From: Geomicrobium sp. JCM 19038 | GTDB lineage: Bacteria; Bacillota; Bacilli; Bacillales; Marinococcaceae | Assembly (NCBI RefSeq): GCF_000698125.1 | Contig: NZ_BAXA01000001.1 | Coordinates: 476,211 to 540,210, forward strand | DNA length: 64,000 bases | Direction of reading: 5' to 3' | Part shown: positions 1 to 9,256 of the stretch, in pieces | Layout of the letters: the number at the start of each line of letters is the position of its first letter | Position numbering within the stretch: position 1 is the first letter of the stretch | Notes under the pieces: model-generated | Databases searched by the model: none | The model's input: only the letters and a program-made list of their open reading frames with translations | What the model was told of the DNA's origin: nothing | Position numbers and translations under genes: made by a program

Positions 1-185
1 TACGCGTTCGAGTTGAAGATATTGCTAGGGCTGACAAGCGTGTGGCTACGTTAATGGGTGATAAAGTCGAGCCGCGTAGAAAATGGATTGAATCACATGT
101 CGCCTTTGGCTTAGATGAGGAAACGAACATCTTAGACAACGAAATGCTCGTTGCAGAGGAGGACGACACCCGTGCAAGAAGCTGA
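1..185 (+). CDS. parE: DNA topoisomerase IV subunit B, C-terminal end (partial)
   Basis: This is the last 61 codons of the ATPase subunit of topoisomerase IV, which decatenates daughter chromosomes as a ParC2ParE2 complex. The frame starting at base 3 contains the conserved GyrB/ParE tail, including [14 protein letters not shown] followed by a short acidic end, and stops with TGA at 183-185. The 5' part lies outside the window. It overlaps the start of parC by 14 bases, the usual translationally coupled parE-parC arrangement of Firmicutes. The identification rests on the tail motif and the downstream partner. Confidence 0.95.
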   Translation, partial: RVRVEDIARADKRVATLMGDKVEPRRKWIESHVAFGLDEETNILDNEMLVAEEDDTRARS

Positions 186-2609
186 AAAGTATTTGGATTT
201 ACCACTTGAAGAAGTGATTGGAGATCGCTTCGGACGGTATAGTAAGTACATTATTCAAGAACGAGCGCTACCGGATGCTCGGGATGGCTTAAAGCCTGTA
301 CAACGACGGATTCTTTACGCGATGCTCCGAGATAATAACTTGTCTGATAAACCGTTCCGTAAATCCGCAAAAACGGTCGGAAATGTAATCGGTAATTATC
401 ATCCTCACGGTGACTCTTCTGTTTATGAAGCACTCGTTAGGATGAGTCAATCGTGGAAGATTCGTAAAAACCTCGTCGAAATGCACGGCAACAACGGTTC
501 TATTGACGGAGATCCCCCTGCTGCGATGCGTTATACCGAAGCACGTCTCTCTGCGCTTGCAGAAGTGATGTTACAAGACATCAAAAAAAATACAGTCGAG
601 TATATCCCGAACTTTGATGACACAGAAGAAGAGCCAGTCGTTTTACCTGGCTACTTTCCTAACTTACTCGTCAACGGGTCGACAGGGATCTCTGCGGGTT
701 ATGCAACAGACATCCCTCCTCATCATTTAGGGGAGATCATCGACGGTGCGATTTTATTACTTGATCGGCCGAATTCCGATGTGAAAGACTTGATGAATGT
801 GATTCAAGGTCCAGATTTTCCTGGTGGAGGGACCATTCAAGGATATGAAGGATTAAAGAAGGCTTATGAGACGGGGAAAGGACGAATTGTTCTCCGTGGA
901 AAAGCCGAATTCGAAACACTTCGAGGCGGGAAAGAACAAATCGTCATTACAGAGATTCCGTATGAGGTAATCAAAGCGAATCTCGTTAAGCGTATGGATG
1001 AAATTCGCTTTGATAAAAAATCGACGGGATTGCCGAAGTTCGTGATGAAACGGATCGCACGGGGCTAAGAATTGTTGTCGAGTTAAAGAAAGAAGCCGAT
1101 GCGAAAAGCATCCTGCATTATTTGTACAAAAATACTGACCTACAAGTGAATTACAACTTTAACATGGTCGCTATTTCTGATAAGGCACCAAAGCTTCTCG
1201 GATTAAAATCGCTCTTAAATGCGTATCTCGATCACCAAAAAACGGTCACAACGAATCGAAGCCGTCATGATTTAGATCAAGCTTTAAAGCGTAAGCATAT
1301 TGTTGAAGGGCTTATTAAAGCGATTAGCGTGCTTGATGAGCTCATTCAATTAATCCGAGAATCTAACGACAAACAAGATGCAAAGAACAATATTATGCAA
1401 CGTTTTGGATTTACGGAAATGCAAGCAGAAGCGATTGTTACGTTGCAACTTTATCGATTGACGAACACAGATATCCAAACGCTAGAACGTGAAGCTAGTG
1501 AATTGGATGAAACGATTAATTCGCTTAATGAAGTGTTAAACAACCCGAAAAAGCTCGTCCAAACGATTAAAAAAGAACTAAAACAAGTCAAGAAGACGTT
1601 TGCAGATGAAAGACGAACGAACGTTGAACGAGATGTTGAAGAACTCAAAATCGACATGCAGACGATGATTCCTCAAGAAGATGTCATCGTCACCGTAAGC
1701 CGAGAAGGCTACGTGAAACGGACGAGCGTTCGATCGTTTACAGCTTCCAATGACGAACGACCTGGCATGAAAGAAACGGACGATTTAACGTTCTTTAAAG
1801 AAATGAATACGACAGAGACGATTCTTATCTTTACTGAAAAAGGTCAGTACCTTTATGTGCCGATTCATCAACTTCCAGATATTCGTTGGAAAGACAATGG
1901 TCAACACGTCGCAAACCTCGTGCCTATTTCACCTGAAGACCGTGTGGTAAGCGTTATTCCTGTTGAACAATTTCATGAAGATCAGTTCCTCGTTTTTATT
2001 ACGAAGAACGGCATGATTAAGCGAACACCACTTAGTGAATATCAAGCACAGCGTTTTAACAGGGCACTCGTTGCTTTGAAATTAAAGGCAGATGACCTCG
2101 TGCGCTCTGTTGATGTAACGAACGGTAAAGATGAAGTGATGATTGTAACTCGCCTCGGTTACGGCTTACGGTTTGATGAAGAAGAAGCCAATATTGTCGG
2201 ACAACGAGCGGCAGGGGTAAAAGCAATCGCATTGAAAGACGATGATTTCGTTACGTCAGCATTTACATTTGATCCAACTCAGGTGAAGACAATGCTCGTT
2301 ACGACTCAGCGAGGGGCGATGAAGCAAGTAAAAGTATCATTGTTTACGAAGAGTAGTCGAGCTAAGCGTGGGTCAACGATGGTTCGTGAGCTTAAGCGAA
2401 GTCCGCATTTCGTCGTGCAAGCATGGCCCGTTACGACAGAGAGTAACGCTTTTGTTGCTCGTACTGAGAATGGCGACACTGAACACGTCGAAGGTGGATC
2501 AATTAAAGAGTATGATCGTTATCAAACAGGAAATTATGTCGTAGATACAGATACAAGTGGCATGATTGAAGATGTTTGGCCATATATTGATCATAGCCAA
2601 AAAAAATGA
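172..2609 (+). CDS. parC: DNA topoisomerase IV subunit A (one apparent frameshift)
   Basis: Catalytic breakage-reunion subunit of topoisomerase IV. I place the start at GTG 172, nine bases after AGAGGAGG and overlapping the parE stop. The quinolone-determining region [11 protein letters not shown] (about residues 75-85) keeps the wild-type Ser and Glu, and the active-site Tyr sits in AMRYTEARL near residue 120. The C-terminal half carries GyrA-type beta-propeller repeats. The frame breaks at the six-A run 1015-1020: adding one A turns the out-of-frame stretch into the expected [19 protein letters not shown] and joins it to the second half. The restored protein is about 812 residues, close to the 806 of B. 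subtilis ParC. Because the gene is essential, a sequence error is far more likely than a real mutation. Confidence 0.95.
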
Positions 2610-2687
2610 GGATAGTCGAATTGAGAAAGTCTCACAGAACGTGATGTGAGGCTTCTCATTCGTTATTGTAAAGAACGGAGAAAAAAT

Positions 2688-3203
2688 ATGAAAGCCGGTA
2701 CGCATTTGGTCGGTGCCGTTGCATTAACGACCCTTTATGATCGATTCGTGCCTGTGTCATGGGGGGCGCCACCAGAGGGAATTGAATCGTTTGTTATGCT
2801 TGGTGCCGCGTTAATCGGGGGACTTTTGCCAGACATTTGTCACCCCAATTCTACAGCAGGCAAAAAAATATCATCTCTATCTGTCATGATAAGAGGTGTA
2901 TTTGGTCATCGGACGTTCACACATAGTTTACTGTTTTTACTTATTGTAGGTGTCTTAACTGGACTCATCCCAGGTACATATGGTGTAGCCATTCAAACCG
3001 GAATTATTATCGGTATGATTAGTCATTATGTATTAGATATGCTAACCTCTCGAGGGATTCGACTGTTTTATCCAATTCCTACGATGGTTCGGTTTCCGTG
3101 GCATACGAAAACGGGTTCGTTCTTAGGGGAAGGCAGTGTCTTGTTCGTTTGTATGCTATGGATTAGTTATTATAGCTTAGAATACGTAGGGGTAATTGGC
3201 TGA
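2688..3203 (+). CDS. YdjM-like membrane-bound metal-dependent hydrolase family protein
   Basis: A 171-residue membrane protein of the YdjM (DUF457) family, annotated elsewhere as inner-membrane metal-dependent hydrolases; the substrate is unknown. I chose ATG 2688 because ACGGAG lies seven bases upstream; an earlier in-frame start lacks such a site. Visible family features are a glycine-rich first helix, PDICHPNS near residue 60, the GHRTFTHS motif and HYVLDMLTSRGIRLFYP, whose His and Asp residues are the presumed metal ligands. About four hydrophobic segments are seen. It follows parC by 78 bases on the same strand and could be read through from it. Confidence 0.8.
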   Translation: MKAGTHLVGAVALTTLYDRFVPVSWGAPPEGIESFVMLGAALIGGLLPDICHPNSTAGKKISSLSVMIRGVFGHRTFTHSLLFLLIVGVLTGLIPGTYGVAIQTGIIIGMISHYVLDMLTSRGIRLFYPIPTMVRFPWHTKTGSFLGEGSVLFVCMLWISYYSLEYVGVIG

Positions 3204-3283
3204 AAATTGTCGAAAAATGATTGTTGCAACGCGACTTTTGGCTTATAATAAACATCAATGTCATGTTTAGGGGATGGGTGACA

Positions 3284-4316
3284 ATGATCCGACGTTTAAC
3301 AATCGCTTTATCGCTTCTGCTTTGTGTGTCATTGTTCGGTAGTAATGACGTAACGGCAACGTCTAAGGGACTTGGAAATAAATATGTTTCAGCACATGAG
3401 AAATCAACAATTTCTAAAATCCTAACGACAGAACTTGATGAAGTTCAAGCAGAGGCTGCGATCGTTGTCGATGTGAATACAGGTCAATTGTTATGGCAAA
3501 AGAATGCTAGAGAACCGTTAGCACCAGCGAGTATGTCAAAGATCATGACGATGTATCTCGTATTAGAAGCGATTGAAGACGGAGAAATTAATCGTGACGA
3601 CGTTGTAACGATTAGTGAAGAGGCTGTAGATACGGGTGGAAGTACGATGTTTTTACAAGAGGGAGCAGAATGGACCGTGAAGGATTTATTTGTCTCAATG
3701 GCCTTAGCTTCTGCGAACGATGCTTCGGTTGCTTTGGCAGAACACCTCGCATCTGATGAGAAGAGTTTCGTGAAGAAAATGAATGAAAAAGCAGCTGAGT
3801 TTGGTCTTTCAAGTCATGCGAACTTTGTGAATAGTCACGGATTACCACAACCGAAAACGAGAGAAGAATCTACGTTAACTGCATATGACACGGCAATGAT
3901 TGGCTATCACCTCATTCAAGATTATCCTGAAGTGATTGAGTTAACTGAAAAACCTCAGTTTACGTTGTCGTTTTCAAATCAACAATTTTACAATACGAAC
4001 CAACTACTTGATCGACAAGTAGAGATTGAACAATTGAACGATTCGCTACAACAACTAGAGGATGAAGAAGAACGTCAAGAACTTGAAGACCAACTCCTTT
4101 TGATGGATGAAGGGTTACAAGGAATGGACGGACTGAAAACGGGTTACACGAACCGTGCAGGGTATTCATTTATAGGAACTGCAGAACGAGGTGGCCAAAG
4201 ATTGTTATCTGTCGTAATGAAACAGATCGAATCGATCTCGTTTTCAAGCAACGGAGACGTTATTAGAAGCAGGGTTCGATCATTATACTGCAGATCGAGT
4301 CGCTGCGAGCGACTGA
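3284..4316 (+). CDS. D-alanyl-D-alanine carboxypeptidase (DacA/DacF type, PBP5 family), frame broken near its end
   Basis: A penicillin-binding protein that trims the terminal D-Ala from peptidoglycan stem peptides outside the membrane. Start ATG 3284 gives a clean signal peptide ending near VTATS. The three active-site motifs are present: SMSK near residue 84, SAND near 144 and KTG near 285. A charged, coiled-coil-like insertion rich in Glu, Gln and Leu (roughly residues 246-278) lies just before KTG. The frame is lost around 4220-4245; restoring two bases recovers the expected RSRFQATETLLEAGFDHYT and ends at TGA 4314-4316, immediately before a strong terminator. This gives about 344 residues, shorter than the usual 380-440, so the C-terminal PBP5 domain appears to be absent or hidden by further errors. 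Confidence 0.85.
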
Positions 4317-4339
4317 AATCGTGCCAATTATTCAAGACA

Positions 4340-4383
4340 AGAGCCGAATCCATGTACTCTACATGGATTCGGCTCTTTATTTT
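4340..4383 (+). terminator. Rho-independent terminator after the carboxypeptidase gene
   Basis: A perfect 17-bp stem (4340-4356 with 4360-4376) closed by a CTC loop and followed by TTATTTT. Its position 24 bases after the proposed stop supports that stop rather than the longer frame that runs through the hairpin. Confidence 0.9.
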
Positions 4384-4597
4384 GTCTCGTAAGATAAATT
4401 GACAATACACTATACGCAAAAAACGTATTGACTTCTCGTTTCGCATTCGATAGGTTTATATAAGAATATTCTGTTATATTACAGGGTTAAAGTTAGGAGA
4501 AATGTACTAATGTTATAACGAAGTAAAAAAAAACGAAACATACATACGGATAATAGTCTTGATAATTAGTCAATGGACAAAGCTGGGGGAAATCGCA

Positions 4598-5628
4598 ATG
4601 AAGAAGGTAAAAGGGGGAGTTGTAGGCTTATGCATTGCAGCGCTCGCATTAACTGGATGCATAACGAATACGACGTCAACAGGTGAAGAGATTCATGAAT
4701 GGAATATGACAATTACGGTAGGGCCAGGTTCTACATGGTATGAAGGCGCTGTGAAATTTGCAGAAGATTTAGAGAGAGAATCGGACGGTCGGATGCAAAT
4801 AGAGATCTACACGAATGAACAGTTATCAGCGGGTAATCAAGAAGCAGGCGTTGAACAGCTAATGGACGGTCTCAAAGACTTCTCGTATAACTCTAGTATT
4901 ATTTATGCAGGTGTTGACCAACGCTTCGGTGTTTTAAGTGCGCCATTTTTAATCAATGATTATGACGATGCCCACCGAGTGTTAAATGGAGAGAGTGGAC
5001 AAATCATTGAAGACATGCTGAGAGAACGGGGAGTTGAACCACTTGGATTTGGTGAGAGTGGCTTTCGTCAAATTACAAATGACACGTTACCGATTCGTAC
5101 ACCTGAAGATCTTGATCATCTAAAATCCGTGTCCCGAACATGGGTGTGTTAACGAACCTCTTCCGCACACAAGGGGCGGACCCGATTACGATGCCGTTTT
5201 CTGAGGTGTATACAGCTCTGCAGCAAGGAACCATCGATGGTCAAGAGAATCCAGTAGACGTGACGTATTCATCGGGTCTTGTCGAAGTACAACAATACAT
5301 GACGATGTGGAATTATGTCTACGATGCGATCATTTTAGGGATGAATAAAGACTTGTATGATTCATTACCTGAAGAAGATCAAGCGTTAATTCGAGAAGTT
5401 GCTGCTGAAGCGAATGACTATCAAATTCAAATCACTCGTGAAAAAGAAGCCAAGCAGCTGGAAGAATTAGAAGCGGCAGGAATGGAGATCTATTATCCGA
5501 CTGAAGAAGAAATTGAACAATTTAGAAACGACTCACAACCTGTCTATGATCAATTTCGTGACATTTGGGGCGAAGATCATATGCAAACATTTTTAGATGA
5601 AGCGATGGGAAGTGAGGGAGTCGAATGA
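4598..5628 (+). CDS. dctP: TRAP transporter solute-binding protein, DctP family (one apparent frameshift)
   Basis: Extracytoplasmic receptor of a tripartite ATP-independent periplasmic transporter, anchored here as a lipoprotein. ATG 4598 follows GGGGGA and gives a signal peptide with lipobox LTGC. The mature part shows DctP features: the YEGAVKFAEDLERESDGRM opening, the FRQITN region and the GTIDGQENPV signature near residue 213. The frame breaks at the four-A run 5122-5125; one extra A joins the halves into a 343-residue protein, normal for the family. It overlaps dctQ by four bases. Substrate is not readable from the sequence; the family mostly takes C4-dicarboxylates and other organic or hydroxy acids. 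The 195 bases upstream contain two TTGAC hexamers (from 4400 and 4429) but no convincing full promoter. Confidence 0.92.
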
Positions 5629-6144
5629 AGTGGTTAACCTATATTGAATATGGACTCGTCATTGTTGCGATGGCTGGGATTGTCAATCATTACGTTTGGC
5701 AACGTGTTGTCACGATATTTCTTTGATACGTCCTTTGCCTTTGCAGAAGAAATTACGATTAATTTGTTTGTACTTGCCACATTTATCGGTGCATCGATTG
5801 CAATTAAAAGACAAGCTCACTTTCGGTTTCAATTTCTTTATGACAAAATGAGAAATCCAGTTAAGCGCATGACGTTACTCTTGACAAGCGCGCTCATGCT
5901 AACCTTTTTGTTACTAACGTTTCTATTTGGTTTAGAACTGGTTATCAATCAGTTTGAGCGTGGGCGTATGACACCAGCTCTTATCATTCCGCAATGGTTA
6001 TTTACACTGTCAATTCCTGTCGGTTCACTGTTTTGCATGATTCGAACAGTAGAGAGTACCTTCCATTCATGGAACGGTATGAAACGAAACGAATCGCATC
6101 AATGGTTAAACATCGAATCGAAGAGTAAGGAGTTGGATGGGTAA
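5625..6144 (+). CDS. dctQ: TRAP transporter small membrane subunit, DctQ family (one apparent frameshift)
   Basis: Four-helix membrane subunit that forms the permease with DctM. ATG 5625 overlaps the dctP stop. The first helix is read in one frame up to about 5682 and the rest in another; removing one base (or adding two) near 5683-5686 gives the continuous motif VIITFGNVLSRYFF typical of DctQ. The repaired length is about 172 residues, as expected. The stop TAA ends on the first base of dctM, so translation is coupled. Family residues FAEEITINLFVLATFIG match the conserved second helix. Confidence 0.9.
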
Positions 6145-7466
6145 TGTTAACCGCGCTTATGTTTGTTTTGTTTTTTGTTTTAATTTTTATTAACTTGCCT
6201 GTCGCATTCGCCTTAGGCATTGCAGCAGTTGTTGTACTTTTAATCGATAGTGGGTGGAGTTCACTTGGACTCATTCCTAGCATCATGTACTCTTCGATTT
6301 CATCATTTACATTGCTTGCAATTCCTTTTTTCGTGTTAGCAGGTGTGATTATGGGTTACTCAGGAATCTCTAAACGCTTAATTGACTTTGCCTATCTCGC
6401 GTTCGGACATCGCAAAAACGGGATTGTTATTGTGGCGATCGTAGCGGCATTCTTTTTCTCAGCTATCTCTGGTTCAGGACCCGCAACCGTGGCTGCCATG
6501 GGTGCTCTTTTAATACCTGCTTTGATTCAAAATGGTTTTCCTGCAAACCGAGCTTCTGCTCTCGTCGCAAGCTCTGGTTCGTTAGGAATTATTTTACCAC
6601 CGAGTATTGCATTTATCGTTTTTGGTGTTATTGCGAGTGACTTTGCGAGTGTATCGATTAGTCGACTTTTCGTAGCAGGAATTGTCCCAGGCATTTTACT
6701 TGCTGTTGGTCTTCTCGTTGCTAGTATTTTTGTAAGTAAGCAAAACAAGCAACTGATGAAAGCTCGCAATGAAGCTGCTCCTGTCATTGAGAAAGCGCCA
6801 CTCATAGATGTGCTCAAAGCCTTTGTGAAAGCACTTTTAGGACTCATGATTCCAGTGATCATTCTAGGTGGTATTTATTCAGGAATGTTTACACCAACGG
6901 AAGCGGCAGTCATTGCGGTGTTTTATGCACTCATCGTTGGCCTGTTCTTCTATAGAGAATTAAAACTAAAAGACATTCCGAAAATTCTAATTGATGCTTC
7001 CGTTCAATCTGCGGTAATCATGTTCATTATTGGGGTTGCGTCATTATTTTCATATATTATTACGACACAACAAATCGCATCAACGATTACATCGTCTGTA
7101 CTTAGCTTAACTGCGAATCCGTTTGTACTATTGTTCATGACCGCGGTCATTTTACTTGTTGTTGGTGCGTTTATTGATGCCATTTCAGCGTTTTATATTT
7201 TTATTCCTCTTTTGATGCCAATTTTACTTGAGGTAGGGGTAGATCCAACGACAATAGGCGTTATGATGACGGTTAGCCTTGCAATTGGATTGTTTACGCC
7301 ACCAGTCGGATTGAATTTGTTTGTTGCGAGTGGAATTTCAGGTGTTTCTTCAGAAAGTATCGTACGAGGAATTGGTCCGTATTTAATTGCATCTATCATT
7401 GTTTTACTCATCGTAATGTACGTACCGATTGTCTCGAATGGTTTGCCAGATTTATTAGGGATGTAG
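6144..7466 (+). CDS. dctM: TRAP transporter large permease subunit, DctM family
   Basis: The 440-residue, roughly 12-helix subunit that carries the sodium- or proton-coupled solute path. The start ATG shares base 6144 with the dctQ stop. Conserved DctM stretches are visible: LAIPFFVLAG near residue 55, SGSGPATVAAMG near 110, GIILPPSI near 145, FTPTEAA near 245 and GLFTPPVGLNLF near 385. Its frame is intact. Together with dctP and dctQ it forms a complete TRAP system, followed 53 bases later by an RraA-type enzyme gene. Confidence 0.95.
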   Translation: MLTALMFVLFFVLIFINLPVAFALGIAAVVVLLIDSGWSSLGLIPSIMYSSISSFTLLAIPFFVLAGVIMGYSGISKRLIDFAYLAFGHRKNGIVIVAIVAAFFFSAISGSGPATVAAMGALLIPALIQNGFPANRASALVASSGSLGIILPPSIAFIVFGVIASDFASVSISRLFVAGIVPGILLAVGLLVASIFVSKQNKQLMKARNEAAPVIEKAPLIDVLKAFVKALLGLMIPVIILGGIYSGMFTPTEAAVIAVFYALIVGLFFYRELKLKDIPKILIDASVQSAVIMFIIGVASLFSYIITTQQIASTITSSVLSLTANPFVLLFMTAVILLVVGAFIDAISAFYIFIPLLMPILLEVGVDPTTIGVMMTVSLAIGLFTPPVGLNLFVASGISGVSSESIVRGIGPYLIASIIVLLIVMYVPIVSNGLPDLLGM

Positions 7467-7519
7467 CAGGGAAATAAAAAGGAAGCGAGAACTAGTGTTT
7501 ATTGGGAGGAGAGAGAAGA

Positions 7520-8125
7520 ATGGCTAAAGAAAATCTATTTGAAGGTTTGCCATCAACAGCTGTATCTGACGGTTTGAAAGGGTATAACCATATGAAGAAC
7601 GGTGTGTATCCACTCAAAGAAGAGTGGAAGCTCAGTGGACCAGCATTCACGGTCGATGTGTCGGGTGGAGAAAATTTATCCCTTTTAAAAGCGATTAAAA
7701 GTGCTTCTGAAGGCGATGTATTGGTCATTGACGGTAAAGGTGAGCGAAGTGTTGCGATTGCAGGAGACTTTATCGTTGGATTAGCGAAGACACTTGGCTT
7801 AAATGGAATCGTAGTAGATGGCGTCATTCGTGATTTAGAAGCGATTCGGGATCTTGATTTTCCAGTCTTTTGTTTAGGGACAACACCGGTTGCGAGCAAG
7901 AAGAATGAATACGGAAAGCTTCAAGTCCCAATTACTTGTGGTGGCGTTGTCGTTAACTCTGGTGATTATGTTGTAGGTGATCTTGATGGTGTTGTAGTCG
8001 TACCAAAAGCAGATGCAAATGACGTTTACAAGAAAACGTTAGATAAAATTGCAAAAGACGAAAAAAGAGAAAACGAGATTGGCGAAGACAAAGAAAAAGC
8101 ACGTAAGTATTTAGAGCAATATTAA
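7520..8125 (+). CDS. RraA-like protein (HMG aldolase / oxaloacetate decarboxylase type)
   Basis: A 201-residue member of the RraA fold. ATG 7520 follows the GGGAGGAGAG site. The conserved metal and substrate region VVDGVIRD (near residue 102) and GDYVVGDLDGVVVVP near 155 fit the class II 4-hydroxy-4-methyl-2-oxoglutarate aldolase branch, whose members also decarboxylate oxaloacetate; true RraA proteins inhibit RNase E, which is not a Bacillus regulatory pathway. Placed directly after a TRAP permease, it most likely metabolises the imported hydroxy- or keto-acid. That link is inference from position only. The alternative is an unrelated RraA-like protein of unknown role. Confidence 0.82.
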   Translation: MAKENLFEGLPSTAVSDGLKGYNHMKNGVYPLKEEWKLSGPAFTVDVSGGENLSLLKAIKSASEGDVLVIDGKGERSVAIAGDFIVGLAKTLGLNGIVVDGVIRDLEAIRDLDFPVFCLGTTPVASKKNEYGKLQVPITCGGVVVNSGDYVVGDLDGVVVVPKADANDVYKKTLDKIAKDEKRENEIGEDKEKARKYLEQY

Positions 8126-8159
8126 TTCGTAGCCGACGTACATAGAAACGTGTTGGTGT

Positions 8160-8252
8160 ATGCTCGTTACAGGTTTAGAAGAAGCCTCACTCGGGAATGT
8201 ATTCGATACCGAACGAACACGATGGACCATTAATCATTTGGCAAAGGTGTGA
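8160..8252 (+). CDS. Possible 30-codon small ORF or gene remnant
   Basis: ATG 8160 opens a 30-residue frame with a protein-like composition (MLVTGLEEASLGNVF at its start) ending just before the next small gene. There is no clear ribosome binding site, and the peptide looks like a fragment of a larger protein rather than a complete one. It may be the C-terminal remnant of a lost gene or chance. Confidence 0.25.
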   Translation: MLVTGLEEASLGNVFDTERTRWTINHLAKV

Positions 8253-8258
8253 TGTTGA

Positions 8259-8474
8259 ATGGTGAAGATTTCCCATATCAAAAAGGTTTTAGAGAACATG
8301 AGTAAAGATCATGATCAGCGTACAAGCTCTTTAAATGAAGATGTGTCATGGTTTGCGCCGATCAGTCGTAAGTTTGATGAGTTTTTACTTGAAAACAACG
8401 AGAACAATCAACACGGCTTAGAGAAGTTCACCATTCAACACCTTAAAACGTTGAAGAATGAAACTGCTGAATAA
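8259..8474 (+). CDS. Small hypothetical protein (71 residues)
   Basis: An unrecognised, soluble, charged protein with no signal peptide or membrane segment. ATG 8259 is preceded by a weak AAGGTG site. The middle contains VSWFAPISRKFDEFLLENN and the end is rich in helix-forming charged residues. It is followed eight bases later by a clear terminator, which supports it as the end of a transcript, possibly starting at the RraA-like gene. No function is proposed. Confidence 0.55.
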   Translation: MVKISHIKKVLENMSKDHDQRTSSLNEDVSWFAPISRKFDEFLLENNENNQHGLEKFTIQHLKTLKNETAE

Positions 8475-8481
8475 CTATGGA

Positions 8482-8505
8482 GGCTCCCCATCATGGGGAG
8501 CCTTT
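8482..8505 (+). terminator. Rho-independent terminator
   Basis: GGCTCCCC and GGGGAGCC form an eight-bp GC stem around ATCAT, followed by TTT. It ends the rightward transcript just before the convergent gene whose stop codon lies at 8505-8507. Confidence 0.75.
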
Positions 8506-9083
8506 CACAATTTAATCGGAATTAATTGAAGCTTTGTTGCTTCTTCGAGTAAACGGTCATTAAGTTTTTGTACTTGTTTGTTGTATGCGGTTTTAAGCAA
8601 CTTTCGTTCGATCACTAAGCTTTCATTCGAAAGCGGTTGTGCCTTTAATAAGTGGTCGATATTTTTCATGTTTCGTTTTAACGTAGCGATTTCTTGTTCA
8701 CACGATTGAATGTGATTTTGAAGTTCAATTGGAATTAATGACTTCGGGATAAAAATGTCTACGAGCGCTCTTACTTTTGTTATGTTTTGTTTTTTGGCAA
8801 GGTAGATTCGATGATTACCATGTCGGATGCCAAAGCGCCCGTCGGGTAATAGCAGCAACGCAATTGGATCGGCGGGGTCATCATACCATTCTCCGCGTCG
8901 TTTATAGGCCTCTTTTAGACGATCTAATTTTTGTTGGCGTAACACCTTACGGTGTGACAATGCAATGACATCATCAGGATGTATATACGTAATTCCAAAT
9001 TCACAAAAATACATGTCATCTTTTTTAAACGAACGCATCACTTCATCCATATAGAGCCATTCGTTAAGGTCTGTAATTTGCAC
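8505..9083 (-). CDS. ParB/sulfiredoxin-fold protein of unknown role
   Basis: A 192-residue protein. The start is taken as GTG 9083, eight bases after AGGAGG; the upstream GTG at 9092 overlaps that site. The middle has a ParB-like nuclease-fold signature, DPIALLLLPDGRFGIRHGNH followed by RIYLAKKQ (about residues 73-100), in which GNHR matches the ParB box II/sulfiredoxin type motif. The last 70 residues are a predicted coiled coil. No partner gene (ParA, DNA-binding HTH) is adjacent, so chromosome partitioning is unlikely. Some proteins of this fold are DNA-binding, some are kinases or reductases; I cannot tell which applies. Confidence 0.6.
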   Translation of the reverse strand: MQITDLNEWLYMDEVMRSFKKDDMYFCEFGITYIHPDDVIALSHRKVLRQQKLDRLKEAYKRRGEWYDDPADPIALLLLPDGRFGIRHGNHRIYLAKKQNITKVRALVDIFIPKSLIPIELQNHIQSCEQEIATLKRNMKNIDHLLKAQPLSNESLVIERKLLKTAYNKQVQKLNDRLLEEATKLQLIPIKL

Positions 9084-9256
9084 CAAAAACACCTCCTGTA
9101 CAATGTATGAGTACGTTTTTGGAAGTAGGACTCAAAAAGCGAAAAACGGTTTGATTCATCCCTTTTATTAAATAAACATTCAAAAAATGCTAACGCTTCC
9201 AAAATGAGTGGGTGTAAAATAGAAGGGTAGCTATTTATAGAAAGGAAGTGGGAGAG

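Noticed and set aside
1069..2609. parC, katG, mdcA, glpQ and others as true pseudogenes or programmed frameshifts
   Set aside because: The breaks are mostly single-base losses scattered over 17 unrelated genes, without slippery-site or stimulator structures, and one lies in an essential gene.
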